Assembly (NCBI RefSeq): GCF_000378945.1
Contig: NZ_KB900539.1
Span: 1,313,661 to 1,377,660 of the forward strand
Reading direction: 5' to 3'
Source: Methyloversatilis universalis EHg5
GTDB taxonomy: Bacteria > Pseudomonadota > Gammaproteobacteria > Burkholderiales > Rhodocyclaceae
DNA: 64,000 nt
Below the pieces are notes generated by a model. It searched no databases, had not been told where the DNA came from, and saw nothing but the letters and a program-made list of their open reading frames with translations. Position 1 is the stretch's first letter. Each line of letters begins with the position of its first letter. Positions 53,451 to 64,000 of this stretch are shown here, in pieces. Position numbers and translations under genes: made by a program.

Positions 53451-54374
53451 ATGAACCAACAGGACCTCCAGGCCATCCGGGCCATCATCACCCGTCACAA
53501 GCGCTGGGACATGCTGTTCGGCCTGCTCGGCCTGCTCGCGCTGATGGTGGGTGTGCTGACGCTGACCGTGCTGTTCGCCGACATGGCGATCAAGGGCGCG
53601 AGCCGCATCGACTACGACTTCCTGACCAACTTTCCGTCGCGCCGCGCAGGCAGTGCCGGCATCCTGTCTGCCTGGGTGGGCACCATCCTGGTCATGCTGG
53701 TGACCGCCTTCTCGGCGGTGCCGCTGGGCGTGGCGGCCGGTGTCTATCTCGAGGAATACGCACCGAAGAACTGGATGACCGACATCATCGAGATCAACGT
53801 GACCAACCTCGCGGGCGTGCCGTCCATCGTGTATGGCCTGCTGGCGCTGGGGCTGTTCGTCTACAAGTTCGGTTTCGGTCAGAGCATTCTGTCGGCCGGT
53901 CTGACGCTGGGCCTGCTCATCCTGCCGGTGGTCATCGTGGCCACCCGCGAGTCGATCCGCGCGATTCCGCAGATGGTGCGCGAAGGCGCCTATGCCTGCG
54001 GTGCGACGACCTGGCAGACGGTGCGCGACCACATCGTGCCGTACTCGAGTGCCGGCATCCTGACCGGCGTCATCATCGGCATGGCCCGCGCCATCGGCGA
54101 GACCGCGCCCATCATCACCATCGGCGCGCTCACCTTCATCGCCTTCCTGCCGCCGGCGCCCTACACCGAGGTGTTCCCCTTCATCAGCTTCGACTGGCTG
54201 ACCGCCCCCTTCACCGTGATGCCGATCCAGATGTTCAACTGGACTTCGCGCCCTGAAGCGGCTTTCCAGGTCAATGCGGCTGCTGCCGGCTTCCTGCTGG
54301 TGCTGATGACGCTGTGCATGAACGGCGCCGCGATCTGGCTGCGCTACCGCCTGCGTCGCAACATCAAGTGGTGA
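53451..54374 (+). CDS. pstA: Phosphate ABC transporter permease PstA
   Basis: Second channel subunit, 307 residues with six membrane segments. The conserved loop is MVREGAYACGATTWQTVRDH, and the family block LAGVPSIVYGLLALGLFV lies near residue 123. It begins three bases after pstC, so translation is coupled. PstC and PstA form the membrane heterodimer. Confidence 0.95.
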   Translation: MNQQDLQAIRAIITRHKRWDMLFGLLGLLALMVGVLTLTVLFADMAIKGASRIDYDFLTNFPSRRAGSAGILSAWVGTILVMLVTAFSAVPLGVAAGVYLEEYAPKNWMTDIIEINVTNLAGVPSIVYGLLALGLFVYKFGFGQSILSAGLTLGLLILPVVIVATRESIRAIPQMVREGAYACGATTWQTVRDHIVPYSSAGILTGVIIGMARAIGETAPIITIGALTFIAFLPPAPYTEVFPFISFDWLTAPFTVMPIQMFNWTSRPEAAFQVNAAAAGFLLVLMTLCMNGAAIWLRYRLRRNIKW

Positions 54375-54419
54375 TCCACGCCGGCCCCCGCTGAATCCAA
54401 CATTCGAGAAAGACCGACC

Positions 54420-55205
54420 ATGACCATTGCGACCGATGTGCGCACCCAGGCGAAGGCCGAAGTCCAGAATCTGAACTTCCATTACGGTGCCTTCCATGCC
54501 CTGAAGGGCATCAACATGCCGGTGCACGAGAAGAAAGTGACCGCGCTGATCGGCCCGTCGGGCTGCGGCAAATCCACGCTGCTGCGCTGCTTCAACCGGA
54601 TGCACGACCTGTACCCGGGCAACCGCTACGACGGCAAGATCCTGCTGCATCCGGACAACACCAATCTGCTCGACGAACAGGTCGATCCGATCGAGGTGCG
54701 CATGCGCATCAGCATGGTGTTCCAGAAGCCGAACCCGTTCCCGAAGTCGATCTACGAGAACGTCGCTTACGGCCTGCGCGTGCGTGGCGAGAAGCGCCGT
54801 TCGGTGATCGATGAGCGGGTGGAGCAGGCGCTGCGCGGCGCCGCACTGTGGGATGAGGTGAAGCATCGCCTGAACGAGCTGGGCGCCAATCTTTCCGGCG
54901 GCCAGCAGCAGCGTCTGTGCATCGCCCGCGCACTGGCGACCGACCCGGAAATCATCCTGTTCGACGAGCCGACTTCGGCGCTCGATCCGATCGCTACCGC
55001 CAGCATCGAAGAACTGGTGACCGAGCTGAAGGACAAGGTGACCATCCTGATCGTGACCCACAACATGCAGCAGGCGGCCCGCGTGTCGGACTACACCGCT
55101 TACATGTACATGGGCGAACTGGTCGAGTTCGGCCTGACCGACCAGATCTTCATCAAGCCGCAGAAGAAGGAAACCGAGGACTACATCACCGGCCGCTTCG
55201 GCTGA
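54420..55205 (+). CDS. pstB: Phosphate ABC transporter ATPase PstB
   Basis: Powers phosphate import. The 261-residue protein has Walker [10 protein letters not shown], the Q-loop with [19 protein letters not shown], the ABC signature NLSGGQQQR and Walker [14 protein letters not shown], then the switch His in VTHNMQQ. phoU, phoB and phoR, which often follow, are not here: tpiA comes next. Confidence 0.97.
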   Translation: MTIATDVRTQAKAEVQNLNFHYGAFHALKGINMPVHEKKVTALIGPSGCGKSTLLRCFNRMHDLYPGNRYDGKILLHPDNTNLLDEQVDPIEVRMRISMVFQKPNPFPKSIYENVAYGLRVRGEKRRSVIDERVEQALRGAALWDEVKHRLNELGANLSGGQQQRLCIARALATDPEIILFDEPTSALDPIATASIEELVTELKDKVTILIVTHNMQQAARVSDYTAYMYMGELVEFGLTDQIFIKPQKKETEDYITGRFG

Positions 55206-55232
55206 CAGCGATCAAGTCCGTTCCCGCTCCGG

Positions 55233-55280
55233 CCCCGGATTTTTGCGCTGCGATGCGCTAGAATCCGGGGCTTTGCTTTT
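55233..55280 (+). terminator. Long hairpin after pstB
   Basis: CCCCGGATT (55233-55241) pairs with AATCCGGGG (55262-55270) around a 20-base loop with an inner GCGC/GCGC pair, followed by CTTTGCTTTT. It probably ends the pst operon just before tpiA; the loop also holds a TAGAAT that could serve tpiA as a -10 box. Confidence 0.65.
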
Positions 55281-55299
55281 GGCGCGCAGGCGGATACGA

Positions 55300-56049
55300 A
55301 TGCGGAAACTCGTTGTAGGCAACTGGAAAATGCACGGCGGCCTGGCGGCCAACGCCGAATTGCTCGGCGCCCTGCGCGCAGCGGGCGATCAGGGCTGCCC
55401 GTCGGCGGTCTGCGTTCCTTTCCCCTATCTGTCTCAGGTGCAGACGTTGCTGGGCGGTTCGGACGTTGCATGGGGCGCACAGAATCTGAGCGAGCATGCG
55501 GTAGGGGCCTACACCGGTGAGGTGTCCGGCGCGATGCTGAACGATTTCGGCTGCCGCTATGTCATCGTCGGCCATTCCGAAAGGCGTGCGCTGTTCGGCG
55601 ACAGCGACGAACGGGTTGCGGCCAAGGTCGATGCGGCGCTGGCGGCAAAACTGCTGCCCATTCTGTGCGTCGGCGAAACGCTGGATGAACGCGAAGGCGG
55701 CGTGACCGAGGCGGTGGTCGAGCGCCAGCTGCGTGCGGTGTTCGAGCGCGGCGGTGCTGCTGCGCTGGGTGCCTGCGTACTGGCCTACGAGCCGGTCTGG
55801 GCCATCGGTACCGGCAAGACCGCAACGCCGGAGCAGGCGCAGGCAGTGCATGCCTTCATCCGGGTGCGACTGGGTGAGTGGTGCGGTGCCGAAGTGGCCG
55901 CGCGCACGACGATTCTTTACGGCGGCAGCGTCAAGCCGCAGAACGCCGCCGAGCTGTTCGGGCAGGCGGATATTGATGGTGGTCTGATTGGTGGTGCGTC
56001 GCTGGTGGCCGGGGATTTCCTCGCCATCGTGGCGGCGGCCGCTTCTTGA
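55300..56049 (+). CDS. tpiA: Triosephosphate isomerase
   Basis: Interconverts dihydroxyacetone phosphate and glyceraldehyde-3-phosphate. The 249-residue protein has the catalytic Lys in GNWKMHG, the electrophile His in VGHSERR, the base Glu in AYEPVWAIGTGKTAT and the phosphate loops LYGGSVKP and GGLIGGASL. ATG 55300 gives the usual N-terminus; in-frame extensions upstream run into the pstB terminator hairpin. secG follows 9 bases later. Confidence 0.97.
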   Translation: MRKLVVGNWKMHGGLAANAELLGALRAAGDQGCPSAVCVPFPYLSQVQTLLGGSDVAWGAQNLSEHAVGAYTGEVSGAMLNDFGCRYVIVGHSERRALFGDSDERVAAKVDAALAAKLLPILCVGETLDEREGGVTEAVVERQLRAVFERGGAAALGACVLAYEPVWAIGTGKTATPEQAQAVHAFIRVRLGEWCGAEVAARTTILYGGSVKPQNAAELFGQADIDGGLIGGASLVAGDFLAIVAAAAS

Positions 56050-56058
56050 GGTGATGTG

Positions 56059-56430
56059 ATGGGTATCGTTTTCTCTCTGGTGTTGTCGGTTCACGTGCTG
56101 GTCGGCGTGGGCGTCATCGTTCTGGTGCTGCTGCAGCATGGCAAGGGCGCCGACATGGGCGCAGCTTTCGGCAGCGGTGCGTCCGGCAGCCTGTTCGGTT
56201 CGTCCGGTTCGGCCAACTTCCTGAGCCGCACGACCGCGGCGCTGGCCGCAGTGTTCTTCTGCACCAGCCTGGCGCTGAGCTATCTGGCGACCAATCAGCC
56301 GAAATCGGGTGCCAGTTCGGTGATTGATGCGGCCAAGGGTGTCACCGTTCCGGTGGCGCCTGGTGCGGCGCAACAAGCTCCGGCAGCCCCGGCGCAGCCC
56401 GATTCCAAGGCCGCCGACATTCCGAAGTAA
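56059..56430 (+). CDS. secG: Preprotein translocase subunit SecG
   Basis: Small inner-membrane subunit of SecYEG. The 123-residue protein has two membrane helices (about 4-22 and 55-75) around the conserved LLQHGKGADMGAAFGSG and ANFLSRTTA. The Ala/Pro-rich C-terminal tail is variable in the family. GAGG is seven bases before the ATG at 56059. tpiA-secG-nuo is the usual order in proteobacteria. Confidence 0.95.
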   Translation: MGIVFSLVLSVHVLVGVGVIVLVLLQHGKGADMGAAFGSGASGSLFGSSGSANFLSRTTAALAAVFFCTSLALSYLATNQPKSGASSVIDAAKGVTVPVAPGAAQQAPAAPAQPDSKAADIPK

Positions 56431-56441
56431 GTCGCAGACGT

Positions 56442-56473
56442 CGTGAAACGCGCTATACTCCGCGCGTTTCACG
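56442..56473 (+). promoter_or_regulatory. Dyad enclosing a -10 box, likely nuo operon promoter
   Basis: CGTGAAACGCG (56442-56452) and CGCGTTTCACG (56463-56473) are perfect 11-bp arms around a 10-base loop holding TATACT (56454-56459). A weak -35 (GTCGCA, 56431-56436) is 17 bases upstream. In many relatives this gap holds a tRNA-Leu gene; I find no tRNA here. Confidence 0.5.
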
Positions 56474-56576
56474 CTGCAGTGCAACGTGGTGCGCAGCCTA
56501 TCGGTTGTGCGCCGTAAACCGGCCCCGGATTACTCGCCGCGCCGCCGGACACGATTTCAGGCATGAATGACCCGTC

Positions 56577-56933
56577 ATGTTGATCGAATATTTCCCGATC
56601 CTCCTGTTCATCCTCATCGGCATCGGTTTTGGTTTCGTGCCGATGATCGCAGGCAAGCTGGTCGGCCCCAGCAGACCGGATCCCGAAAAGCTCTCCCCCT
56701 ACGAGTGTGGCTTCGAAGCGTTCGAAGACACGCGCATGAAGTTCGATGTGCGTTACTACCTCGTGGCCATCCTGTTCATCCTGTTCGACCTGGAAATCGC
56801 CTTCCTCTTCCCGTGGGCCATCGTGCTCGAAGAGATCGGCATGTTCGGCTTTGTCGCGATGATGATTTTCCTCGGCATTCTGGTCGTGGGTTTCATCTAT
56901 GAATGGAAGAAGGGCGCGCTGGACTGGGAGTGA
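56577..56933 (+). CDS. nuoA: NADH-quinone oxidoreductase subunit A
   Basis: Membrane subunit of complex I, 118 residues with three hydrophobic helices. The conserved loop [20 protein letters not shown] connects helices 1 and 2, and [14 protein letters not shown] lies in helix 2. First gene of the nuo operon. Confidence 0.96.
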   Translation: MLIEYFPILLFILIGIGFGFVPMIAGKLVGPSRPDPEKLSPYECGFEAFEDTRMKFDVRYYLVAILFILFDLEIAFLFPWAIVLEEIGMFGFVAMMIFLGILVVGFIYEWKKGALDWE

Positions 56934-56990
56934 TTCCCTCTGGCGTCGGGGTGCGCTGCGCCCATACACGTAATCAAGACGGATTGATCG

Positions 56991-57467
56991 ATGAGCATTG
57001 AAGGCGTTCTTCAGGAAGGCTTCGTCACGACGCAGCTGGACAAGCTGATCAACTGGACGCGTACCGGTTCGTTGTGGCCGATGACCTTTGGTCTGGCCTG
57101 TTGTGCGGTCGAAATGATGCAGGCGGGCGCGTCCCGCTATGACCTCGACCGCTTCGGCATCGTGTTCCGGCCGAGTCCGCGACAATCCGATCTGATGATT
57201 GTCGCCGGCACGCTTTGCAACAAGATGGCACCGGCGCTGCGCCGTGTGTACGACCAGATGCCCGAGCCGCGCTGGGTGCTCTCGATGGGCTCCTGTGCCA
57301 ACGGTGGCGGCTACTACCACTACTCCTATTCCGTCGTGCGCGGCTGTGACCGCATCGTGCCGGTCGATGTCTATGTGCCCGGCTGTCCGCCGACCGCCGA
57401 GGCGCTGATCTACGGTCTGATGCAGCTGCAGAACAAGATCCGTCGCACCAGCACGATCGCACGCTGA
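56991..57467 (+). CDS. nuoB: NADH-quinone oxidoreductase subunit B
   Basis: Carries the terminal iron-sulfur cluster N2 at the quinone site. The 158-residue protein supplies the ligands in [25 protein letters not shown] and [11 protein letters not shown]. Located in the peripheral arm at the membrane interface. Confidence 0.98.
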   Translation: MSIEGVLQEGFVTTQLDKLINWTRTGSLWPMTFGLACCAVEMMQAGASRYDLDRFGIVFRPSPRQSDLMIVAGTLCNKMAPALRRVYDQMPEPRWVLSMGSCANGGGYYHYSYSVVRGCDRIVPVDVYVPGCPPTAEALIYGLMQLQNKIRRTSTIAR

Positions 57468-57482
57468 GGCCTGACGACCGCC

Positions 57483-58082
57483 ATGAGCACACGCATTGAA
57501 TCCCTGCGCGACGCACTGGTCGCGCAGTTCGGCGACAAGATCCGCGCCACGCTCGCCCTGGGCGAGCTGACGGTCGAAGTGGCCGCCGAGGACTATCACG
57601 ATATTTCGCTCGCGCTGCGCGATCACGCCGATACGCCGTTCGAACAGCTGATTGATCTGTGTGGCGTCGACTATTCGACCCACACTTCGCGCAGCGAAGG
57701 CCTGCGTTACGCAGTGGTCGTCCACCTGATGTCGGTGGCGGCGAACCTGCGGCTGCGCCTGCGTACCTTCGCGGCCGACGACGGCTTCCCGGTGGTCGCC
57801 TCGGTTAACGACGTCTGGCCGGCCGCGAACTGGTTCGAGCGCGAGGCCTTCGACCTGTTCGGCATCCTGTTCGCCGGCCATGGCGACCTGCGCCGTCTGC
57901 TGACTGACTACGGTTTCGTCGGCCATCCTTTCCGCAAGGATTTCCCGATTTCCGGTCATGTCGAAATGCGCTACGACCCGGATACCAAGCGGGTCATCTA
58001 CCAGCCGGTCACCATCGCACCGCGCGAAGTCACGCCGCGCGTCGTGCGCGAAGAAAACTACGGGGACGTCGGCCATGGCTGA
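57483..58082 (+). CDS. nuoC: NADH-quinone oxidoreductase subunit C
   Basis: Structural 30-kDa subunit of the peripheral arm. The 199-residue protein has the signature ERESFDLFGI-like block [15 protein letters not shown] and [18 protein letters not shown]. It is separate from NuoD here, unlike the fused NuoCD of E. coli, and overlaps nuoD by eight bases. Confidence 0.97.
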   Translation: MSTRIESLRDALVAQFGDKIRATLALGELTVEVAAEDYHDISLALRDHADTPFEQLIDLCGVDYSTHTSRSEGLRYAVVVHLMSVAANLRLRLRTFAADDGFPVVASVNDVWPAANWFEREAFDLFGILFAGHGDLRRLLTDYGFVGHPFRKDFPISGHVEMRYDPDTKRVIYQPVTIAPREVTPRVVREENYGDVGHG

Positions 58083-59328
58083 AATCCGCAACTACACGAT
58101 GAACTTCGGGCCGCAGCATCCGGCGGCCCACGGCGTGCTGCGCCTGGTGCTCGAACTGGACGGCGAAGTCGTCCAGCGTGCCGATCCGCACATCGGCCTG
58201 CTGCACCGCGCGACCGAAAAGCTGGCCGAAACCCGCACCTGGGTTCAGAGCGTGCCCTACATGGACCGCCTGGACTACGTGTCGATGATGTGCAACGAGC
58301 ACGCCTACTGCATGGCGATCGAGAAGCTGCTGAATCTCGACGTGCCGGAGCGTGCCCAGTACATCCGCGTCATGTTCGACGAAATCACCCGCATCCTGAA
58401 CCACCTGCTGTGGCTGGGTGCGCATGCGCTCGACGTCGGCGCGATGACGGTGTTCCTGTACGCCTTCCGCGAACGGGAAGACCTGATGGACGCCTACGAG
58501 GCGGTGTCGGGCGCGCGCATGCACGCGGCCTACTATCGTCCGGGTGGCGTGTATCGCGACCTGCCGGACACGATGCCGCAGTACCAGGCGAACAAGTTCA
58601 AGAACGCTGACGCGATCAAGCGCCTGAACGAGAACCGCAGCGGCTCGATGCTCGATTTTCTGCAGGATTTCACCGACCGCTTCCCGCGCTATGTCGACGA
58701 GTACGAAACCCTGCTCACCGACAACCGCATCTGGAAGCAGCGTCTGGTCGACATCGGCATTGTGACGCCCGAGCGCGCCAAGGCGCTCGGCTTTACCGGT
58801 CCGATGCTGCGCGGTTCGGGCATCGCCTGGGATCTGCGCAAGAAGCAGCCGTACGAAGTGTACGACCGCATGGAGTTCGACATCCCGGTCGGCACCAATG
58901 GCGACAGCTACGACCGCTATCTGGTACGCATCGAGGAAATGCGCCAGTCCAACCGCATCGTCCGTCAGTGCATCGACTGGCTGCGCAAGAATCCGGGGCC
59001 GGTCATCAGCGACAACCACAAGGTTGCACCGCCGTCGCGTGAAGCGATGAAGGGCAATATGGAAGAGCTGATCCACCACTTCAAGCTGTTCACCGAAGGC
59101 ATCCACGTGCCGTCCGGCGAATGCTATGCGGCGGTCGAGCATCCGAAGGGCGAGTTCGGCATCTACGCGATGTCGGATGGCGCCAACAAACCCTACCGCC
59201 TGAAGATCCGCGCGCCCGGTTTCGCACACCTGGCCGCGATGGATGAAATGTCCCGCGGACACATGATTTCCGACGTCGTGGCCATCATCGGCACGATGGA
59301 CGTCGTGTTCGGCGAGATTGACCGATAA
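58075..59328 (+). CDS. nuoD: NADH-quinone oxidoreductase subunit D
   Basis: 49-kDa subunit forming the quinone-binding cavity with NuoB. The 417-residue protein starts [20 protein letters not shown], in which the His and neighbouring residues line the quinone site, and ends with the family block DVVFGEIDR. Other family blocks are [12 protein letters not shown] and [10 protein letters not shown]. The ATG at 58075 lies inside the end of nuoC. Confidence 0.98.
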   Translation: MAEIRNYTMNFGPQHPAAHGVLRLVLELDGEVVQRADPHIGLLHRATEKLAETRTWVQSVPYMDRLDYVSMMCNEHAYCMAIEKLLNLDVPERAQYIRVMFDEITRILNHLLWLGAHALDVGAMTVFLYAFREREDLMDAYEAVSGARMHAAYYRPGGVYRDLPDTMPQYQANKFKNADAIKRLNENRSGSMLDFLQDFTDRFPRYVDEYETLLTDNRIWKQRLVDIGIVTPERAKALGFTGPMLRGSGIAWDLRKKQPYEVYDRMEFDIPVGTNGDSYDRYLVRIEEMRQSNRIVRQCIDWLRKNPGPVISDNHKVAPPSREAMKGNMEELIHHFKLFTEGIHVPSGECYAAVEHPKGEFGIYAMSDGANKPYRLKIRAPGFAHLAAMDEMSRGHMISDVVAIIGTMDVVFGEIDR

Positions 59329-59350
59329 GCATCCGGTGAGCATCGACAGA

Positions 59351-59833
59351 ATGACTTTCTCGCTGAATGAAGCTTCGCGCGCGGCGATTGACCGCGAAGT
59401 CGCGAAGTATCCCGAAGGCCAGGCGATTTCCGCCGTGATGGCAGGCCTGCGCATTGCGCAGGAACAGAACGGCTGGCTTACGCCCGAGGCGATCGAAGCC
59501 GTGGCGACCCATCTGAACATCCCGCCGATGGCGGCGATGGAAGTGGCCACCTTCTACAACATGTACGACGTGAAGCCGGTCGGTCGCTGGAAGATCACCG
59601 TCTGCACCAACCTGCCCTGTGCGCTGTCCGGCGGCGAGCAGGCCGCCGAGTACGTGAAGGAAAAGCTGGGCATCGGTTTCAACGAAACCACCGCCGACGG
59701 CCGTTTCACGCTGAAGGAAGGTGAGTGCATGGGCGTGTGCGGTGACGCACCGGCCATCATCGTGAACAACACCCGCCTGTGCAGCTGGATGAGCCGCGAA
59801 AAGATCGACGCACTGCTGGACGAACTGAAATGA
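59351..59833 (+). CDS. nuoE: NADH-quinone oxidoreductase subunit E
   Basis: 24-kDa subunit with the [2Fe-2S] cluster N1a. Ligands are seen in [10 protein letters not shown] and [11 protein letters not shown]. The start is uncertain: ATG 59351 gives the usual N-terminus (160 residues) and has GGTGAG 10 bases upstream; GTG 59336 and TTG 59318 are in frame and would add 5 or 11 residues, the TTG overlapping nuoD. Confidence 0.95.
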   Translation: MTFSLNEASRAAIDREVAKYPEGQAISAVMAGLRIAQEQNGWLTPEAIEAVATHLNIPPMAAMEVATFYNMYDVKPVGRWKITVCTNLPCALSGGEQAAEYVKEKLGIGFNETTADGRFTLKEGECMGVCGDAPAIIVNNTRLCSWMSREKIDALLDELK

Positions 59834-61161
59834 ACGCCCCCGAGAACCCGCAAGCCATCCTGCTCGCCGGCCTCGACGGTGACAACACCTGGGGCATCGA
59901 GCACTACGTCAAGCGTGGCGGCTATTCCGCCCTGCGCAAGATCCTCGAATCCGGCATGACGCCGGAGCAGATCATCGCCGAGGTGAAGAAGTCCGATCTG
60001 CGCGGCCGTGGCGGCGCAGGTTTCCCGACCGGCCTGAAGTGGAGCTTCATGCCGCGCCAGTTCCCGATGGACAAGTACGTCGTCTGCAATTCGGATGAAG
60101 GCGAACCGGGTACCTTCAAGGACCGCGACCTGCTGCGCTACAACCCGCATCTGGTCATCGAAGGCATGGCCATCGCCGGCTACGTGATGGGCTGCGGCCG
60201 TGGCTACAACTACATCCACGGCGAAATCTTCTCGCTCTACCAGCGTTTCGAAGAAGCGCTGGCGGAAGCGCGTGCTGCCGGTTTCCTCGGCAAGAACATC
60301 CTGGGCAAGGGTTTCGACTTCGATCTGTTCGCGCACCATGGCTGGGGTGCCTACATCTGTGGCGAAGAAACCGCGCTGCTCGAATCGATCGAAGGCAAGA
60401 AGGGCCAGCCGCGCTTCAAGCCGCCGTTCCCGGCCAGCCATGGTCTGTACGGCAAGCCGACCACGATCAACAACACCGAAACCTTCGCCGCCATTCCGTG
60501 GATCATCAACAACGGAGGCGAGGCTTTCCAGGCACTGGGCAAGCCGAACAACGGTGGCACCAAGATCTTCTCGGTGTCCGGCCACGTGAATCGCCCGGGT
60601 GTCTATGAAATCCCGCTCGGCGCGCCGTTCTCGGCCCTGCTCGAAATGTGCGGCGGCATGCGTGGCGGCCGCAAGCTGAAGGCGGTCATTCCCGGCGGTT
60701 CGTCGGCGCCTGTGCTGCCCGGCGACATCATGATGGACTGCACGATGGACTATGACTCCATCTCCAAGGCCGGCTCCATGCTCGGTTCGGGTGCGGTCAT
60801 CGTGATGGACGAAACCACCTGCATGGTGAAGTCGCTGGAGCGGCTGTCCTACTTCTATCACGAGGAATCCTGCGGCCAGTGCACGCCCTGCCGCGAAGGC
60901 ACCGGCTGGCTGTACCGCATGGTGCATCGCATCGAGCACGGTCAGGGCCGCCCGGACGACCTCGACACGCTGGACAACGTTGCCAGCAACATCGCCGGCC
61001 GCACCATCTGTGCGCTGGGCGATGCCGCCGCCTTCCCGGTGAAGAGCTTCATCAAGCACTTCCGTTCCGAATTCGAATATCACGTCGAGCACAAGCGCTG
61101 TCTCGTCCCGGTGGACGTGCAGCGCGAGGGCAGCCGCATTTACGTGGAACAAGCATGCTAG
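59830..61161 (+). CDS. nuoF: NADH-quinone oxidoreductase subunit F
   Basis: Oxidises NADH through FMN and cluster N3. The 443-residue protein has the NADH/FMN-binding [13 protein letters not shown] and [17 protein letters not shown], and the 4Fe-4S motif [14 protein letters not shown]. Its ATG overlaps the nuoE stop (ATGA). Confidence 0.98.
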   Translation: MNAPENPQAILLAGLDGDNTWGIEHYVKRGGYSALRKILESGMTPEQIIAEVKKSDLRGRGGAGFPTGLKWSFMPRQFPMDKYVVCNSDEGEPGTFKDRDLLRYNPHLVIEGMAIAGYVMGCGRGYNYIHGEIFSLYQRFEEALAEARAAGFLGKNILGKGFDFDLFAHHGWGAYICGEETALLESIEGKKGQPRFKPPFPASHGLYGKPTTINNTETFAAIPWIINNGGEAFQALGKPNNGGTKIFSVSGHVNRPGVYEIPLGAPFSALLEMCGGMRGGRKLKAVIPGGSSAPVLPGDIMMDCTMDYDSISKAGSMLGSGAVIVMDETTCMVKSLERLSYFYHEESCGQCTPCREGTGWLYRMVHRIEHGQGRPDDLDTLDNVASNIAGRTICALGDAAAFPVKSFIKHFRSEFEYHVEHKRCLVPVDVQREGSRIYVEQAC

Positions 61162-63479
61162 AGATCGAGATCGACGGCCAGAAGCTGGAAGTGCCGGACG
61201 GCAGCACCGTGATGGATGCGGCCAACCGTCTGGGCCTGCACATCCCGCACTTCTGCTATCACAAGAAACTGTCCATCGCCGCCAACTGCCGCATGTGTCT
61301 GGTACAGGTCGAGCGTGCGCCCAAGCCGCTGCCGGCCTGCGCGACGCCGGTCACCAACGGCATGAAGGTGCAGACGCATTCCGAACAGGCCGTGACAGCC
61401 CAGAAGGGCGTCATGGAATTCCTGCTGATCAACCACCCGCTGGACTGCCCGATCTGCGATCAGGGCGGCGAATGTCAGCTGCAGGATCTGGCGGTCGGCT
61501 ACGGCGCATCCTCTTCCCGCTATCAGGAAGAGAAGCGCGTGGTGTTCAACAAGAACCTCGGTCCGCTGATCTCGACCGACATGACCCGTTGCATCCACTG
61601 CACCCGCTGCGTGCGCTTCGGCCAGGAAATTGCCGGCGTGATGGAGCTGGGCATGGCCAACCGCGGCGAGCATTCGGAAATCATGACCTTCGTCGGTCAC
61701 ACCGTCGATTCCGAACTGTCGGGCAACATGATCGACCTGTGCCCGGTCGGCGCGCTCACCTCCAAGCCTTTCCGCTATTCCGCCCGCACCTGGGAACTGT
61801 CACGCCGCAAGACCGTGAGTCCGCACGACAGCCTGGGCAGCAATCTCGTCGTCCAGGTCAAGCACGACGAAGTGAAGCGCGTGCTGCCGCTGGAAAACGA
61901 GGACGTGAACGAGTGCTGGATTTCCGATCGCGACCGTTTCTCGTACGAAGCGCTGAACGGTGAGGAGCGTCTCACCAAGCCGATGATCAAGCAGAACGGT
62001 CAGTGGCTCGAAGTGGACTGGCAGACCGCGCTCGAGTACGCGGCCAGCAGCCTTCGCAGCATCGTCGACCAGCACGGCGCAAACAAGGTCGGCATGCTGG
62101 CAGCGCCCTATGCCACGACGGAAGAGCTCTACCTCGGCGCCCAGCTGATGCGCGGCCTCGGCGGCGGCAGCATCGACACCCGTCTGCGCCAGAGCGATTT
62201 CGGTCTGGACGGCAAGCTGTCGGGCACGCCCTGGCTGGGCATGAAGATTGCCGAAGTTTCGAAGCTGGATGCCGCGCTGGTCGTTGGCAGCTTCCTGCGC
62301 AAGGATCACCCGCTGCTGGCCCAGCGTCTGCGTCAGGCCGCGCGTCGCGGTACCCGCGTCAGCGCGCTCGGCGTGAGCGGCGAAGACTGGCTGATGACCA
62401 CCCACGCCCGCGTGACCGTGGCGCCGTCGCAGCTGGCGGCCGAACTGGCCGGGCTGGTGAAGGCGGCTGCGGACATCCGCGGTGTCGCCGTGCCGGCCGC
62501 AGCTGCGTCGGCTTCGGTGTCGGACGCCGCGCGTCGCATCGCGCAGAGCCTGATCGACGACGGCGCACGCGCCATCTTCCTTGGCCCGGTGGTGCAGCAG
62601 CATGCCCAGGCAGCCGGCCTGCATGCGCTGGCGCAGGAACTGGCCCGCCTGACCGGTGCCACGCTGGGCTATCTGGGCGAGGGCGCGAACAGCGTCGGCG
62701 CCGCAGTGGTCGGTGCACAGACCGGACTGAACCCGCAGCAGATGTTCGCCGGTGACCTGCGCGCCGTCGTACTGCTGCATGCGGAACCTGAACTCGATGC
62801 CGCCAACCCGGCAGCCGCGCTTGATGCGCTGAAGGGTGCCGACACGGTCATCGTCATGTCGCCGTTCAAGACCGGCCTTGACTACGCCGACTGCCTGCTG
62901 CCGGTGTCGCCCTATACCGAAACCTCCGGCACTTTCGTCAGTGTCGAAGGCCGTATCCAGAGCTTCCACGCGGTGGTGCCTCCGAAGGGCGAAACCCGCC
63001 CGGCGTGGAAGGTGCTGCGCGTGCTGGGCAGCATGCTGGAACTGGGCGGCTTCCGCTTCGATTCGTCGGAGCAGGTGCGTGACGAGGCGCTGTCCGGTGC
63101 GACCGGCTGGCTCCCCGAATTCAAGCTCGGCAATACCGCCAGCGACGTCGCCTGCGCAAGCTCGGCGGCTGCTGACGGCCTGCAGCGCGTGGCCGATTTC
63201 CCGATCTACCGCAACGATGCACTGGCCCGCCGCGCACCTGCGCTGGCCGCTACCCGTGATTCGGCTGCGCCGTCGGCCCGCATCAGCACCGCTACCGCCC
63301 AGGCCGCCGGTCTGGCCGCTGCCAAGCGGGTGCGGGTGCGCAGTGCCGCCGGGGCGTGCGAACTTGATCTGACGCTGGACGACACCGTGCCCGCGTCCTG
63401 CGTGCGCGTGTCCGCCGGCTGGCCACAGACCGCCCCGCTGGGCGCGCTGTCCGGCACTCTGAACGTGGAGGCGGTGTAA
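61155..63479 (+). CDS. nuoG: NADH-quinone oxidoreductase subunit G
   Basis: Largest peripheral subunit (774 residues), carrying a chain of clusters. Seen in order: the [2Fe-2S] N1b ligands ([20 protein letters not shown] and PACATPV), the His-ligated 4Fe-4S region ([18 protein letters not shown]), the second 4Fe-4S motif ([14 protein letters not shown], with [12 protein letters not shown]), then a molybdopterin-oxidoreductase-like domain without cofactor. The start ATG overlaps nuoF by seven bases. Confidence 0.98.
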   Translation: MLEIEIDGQKLEVPDGSTVMDAANRLGLHIPHFCYHKKLSIAANCRMCLVQVERAPKPLPACATPVTNGMKVQTHSEQAVTAQKGVMEFLLINHPLDCPICDQGGECQLQDLAVGYGASSSRYQEEKRVVFNKNLGPLISTDMTRCIHCTRCVRFGQEIAGVMELGMANRGEHSEIMTFVGHTVDSELSGNMIDLCPVGALTSKPFRYSARTWELSRRKTVSPHDSLGSNLVVQVKHDEVKRVLPLENEDVNECWISDRDRFSYEALNGEERLTKPMIKQNGQWLEVDWQTALEYAASSLRSIVDQHGANKVGMLAAPYATTEELYLGAQLMRGLGGGSIDTRLRQSDFGLDGKLSGTPWLGMKIAEVSKLDAALVVGSFLRKDHPLLAQRLRQAARRGTRVSALGVSGEDWLMTTHARVTVAPSQLAAELAGLVKAAADIRGVAVPAAAASASVSDAARRIAQSLIDDGARAIFLGPVVQQHAQAAGLHALAQELARLTGATLGYLGEGANSVGAAVVGAQTGLNPQQMFAGDLRAVVLLHAEPELDAANPAAALDALKGADTVIVMSPFKTGLDYADCLLPVSPYTETSGTFVSVEGRIQSFHAVVPPKGETRPAWKVLRVLGSMLELGGFRFDSSEQVRDEALSGATGWLPEFKLGNTASDVACASSAAADGLQRVADFPIYRNDALARRAPALAATRDSAAPSARISTATAQAAGLAAAKRVRVRSAAGACELDLTLDDTVPASCVRVSAGWPQTAPLGALSGTLNVEAV

Positions 63480-64000
63480 TGGAAGCCCTGCTGCAACCCG
63501 TGCAGGACCTGTTGGGCGTCGCCTGGGTGCCGGTGTGGACCCTGGTCAAGATCTTCGCGATCATCCTGCCGCTGATGGGCTGTGTCGCCTACCTCACGCT
63601 GGCCGAGCGCAAGATCATCGGCTGGATGCAGGTCCGCAACGGCCCGAACCGCGTCACCTTCTTTGGCATCAAGGCACTGGGCGGTCTTGCACAGCCGATC
63701 GCCGACGGCCTGAAGCTGCTGTTCAAGGAAATCGTGCTGCCGTCGGCGTCGAGCAAGACGCTGTTCGTGCTGGCACCGGTGCTGGCGCTGGCGCCGTCGC
63801 TGGCCGCCTGGGCGGTGATTCCGTTCAATGACGGGCTGGTGCTGGCCGACATCAACGCCGGTCTGCTGTACATCATGGCCATCACCTCGATGGGCGTGTA
63901 CGGCGTCATCATCGCTGGCTGGGCCTCGAACTCGAAATACGCCTTCCTCGGCAGCCTGCGTTCGGCCGCCCAGATCGTCGCCTACGAAATCGCCATGGGC
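63479..64000 (+). CDS. nuoH: NADH-quinone oxidoreductase subunit H (partial, 3' end outside window)
   Basis: Membrane subunit at the quinone entry. The 174 residues present include the first helix, the family block [36 protein letters not shown], and the start of the region ending [13 protein letters not shown]. The ATG overlaps the last base of the nuoG stop codon (TAATG). The gene runs off the window edge. Confidence 0.97.
   Translation, partial: MEALLQPVQDLLGVAWVPVWTLVKIFAIILPLMGCVAYLTLAERKIIGWMQVRNGPNRVTFFGIKALGGLAQPIADGLKLLFKEIVLPSASSKTLFVLAPVLALAPSLAAWAVIPFNDGLVLADINAGLLYIMAITSMGVYGVIIAGWASNSKYAFLGSLRSAAQIVAYEIAMG

Noticed and set aside
53007-55061. Open frame of about 680 codons antisense to pstCAB
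   Set aside because: His/Gln/Arg-rich shadow frame of the transporter genes.
56431-56576. Possible tRNA-Leu between secG and nuoA
   Set aside because: Checked because it is common in relatives; no acceptor stem, T-loop or CCA pattern is present.
60879-61154. N-terminal extension of nuoG back to 60879
   Set aside because: It overlaps nuoF out of frame; the conserved N-terminus MLEIEIDGQ begins at 61155.

Overview
The window is chromosomal DNA of a GC-rich betaproteobacterium, most like the Rhodocyclales and relatives such as Methyloversatilis, Thauera or Azoarcus. This placement is inferred from gene content and protein style: GTP-type PEP carboxykinase, PEP-CTERM surface proteins, betaproteobacterial FtsH, Fur and NuoA-H, and a kinase/cNMP-domain fusion. 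No rRNA gene is present to settle it. Coding density is high. I see no prophage, insertion sequence, integron or CRISPR array. This is mainly core genome with a few accessory blocks.

Layout. (1) 1-9414: the 5' part of a REC-PAS-histidine kinase gene (cut by the window edge), tRNA-Thr(TGT), then a tightly coupled heavy-metal efflux operon czcCBA-like followed by its own OmpR-type response regulator and sensor kinase. (2) 9435-14183, all minus strand: a small unknown protein, LpxH, cytoplasmic and periplasmic cyclophilins, and an L,D-transpeptidase plus TPR protein that share a C-terminal domain. (3) 14335-18597: cysS, an Fnr-like regulator and pckG. (4) 18725-22884: a cobalamin riboswitch driving two PEP-CTERM surface proteins (one DUF4465-like) and a BtuB-like TonB receptor, the most distinctive accessory module here. 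(5) 22960-26764: grpE-dnaK-dnaJ, with clear sigma-32 promoters before grpE and dnaK. (6) 26939-32310: a Ser/Thr kinase fused to a cyclic-nucleotide-binding domain, a double AP2-domain/AT-hook protein behind a sigma-28-like promoter, hemH, hrcA and nadK. (7) 32394-36615: recN, a GDT1-family Mn exporter, fur, bamE, dapB. (8) 36693-44424: a large hybrid kinase, carA, a repeat-filled gap, carB, greA. (9) 44464-49893: yhbY, rlmE-ftsH, folP-glmM. (10) 50009-56430: metY, pstSCAB, tpiA-secG. (11) 56577-64000: nuoABCDEFG and the start of nuoH.

How the genes work together. The efflux block is a self-contained metal-sensing and export unit. The B12 block looks like an outer-surface capture and import module controlled by B12 itself. 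The chaperone block, with hrcA nearby, forms the heat-shock core, apparently under sigma-32 rather than CIRCE control inside this window. The pst genes follow tandem PhoB-like half-sites, and the nuo operon builds respiratory complex I. The points most worth following are the surface-anchored B12 module, the AP2/AT-hook protein with a flagellar-type promoter, the kinase-cNMP fusion, the carA leader hairpin, and the repeat element between carA and carB.
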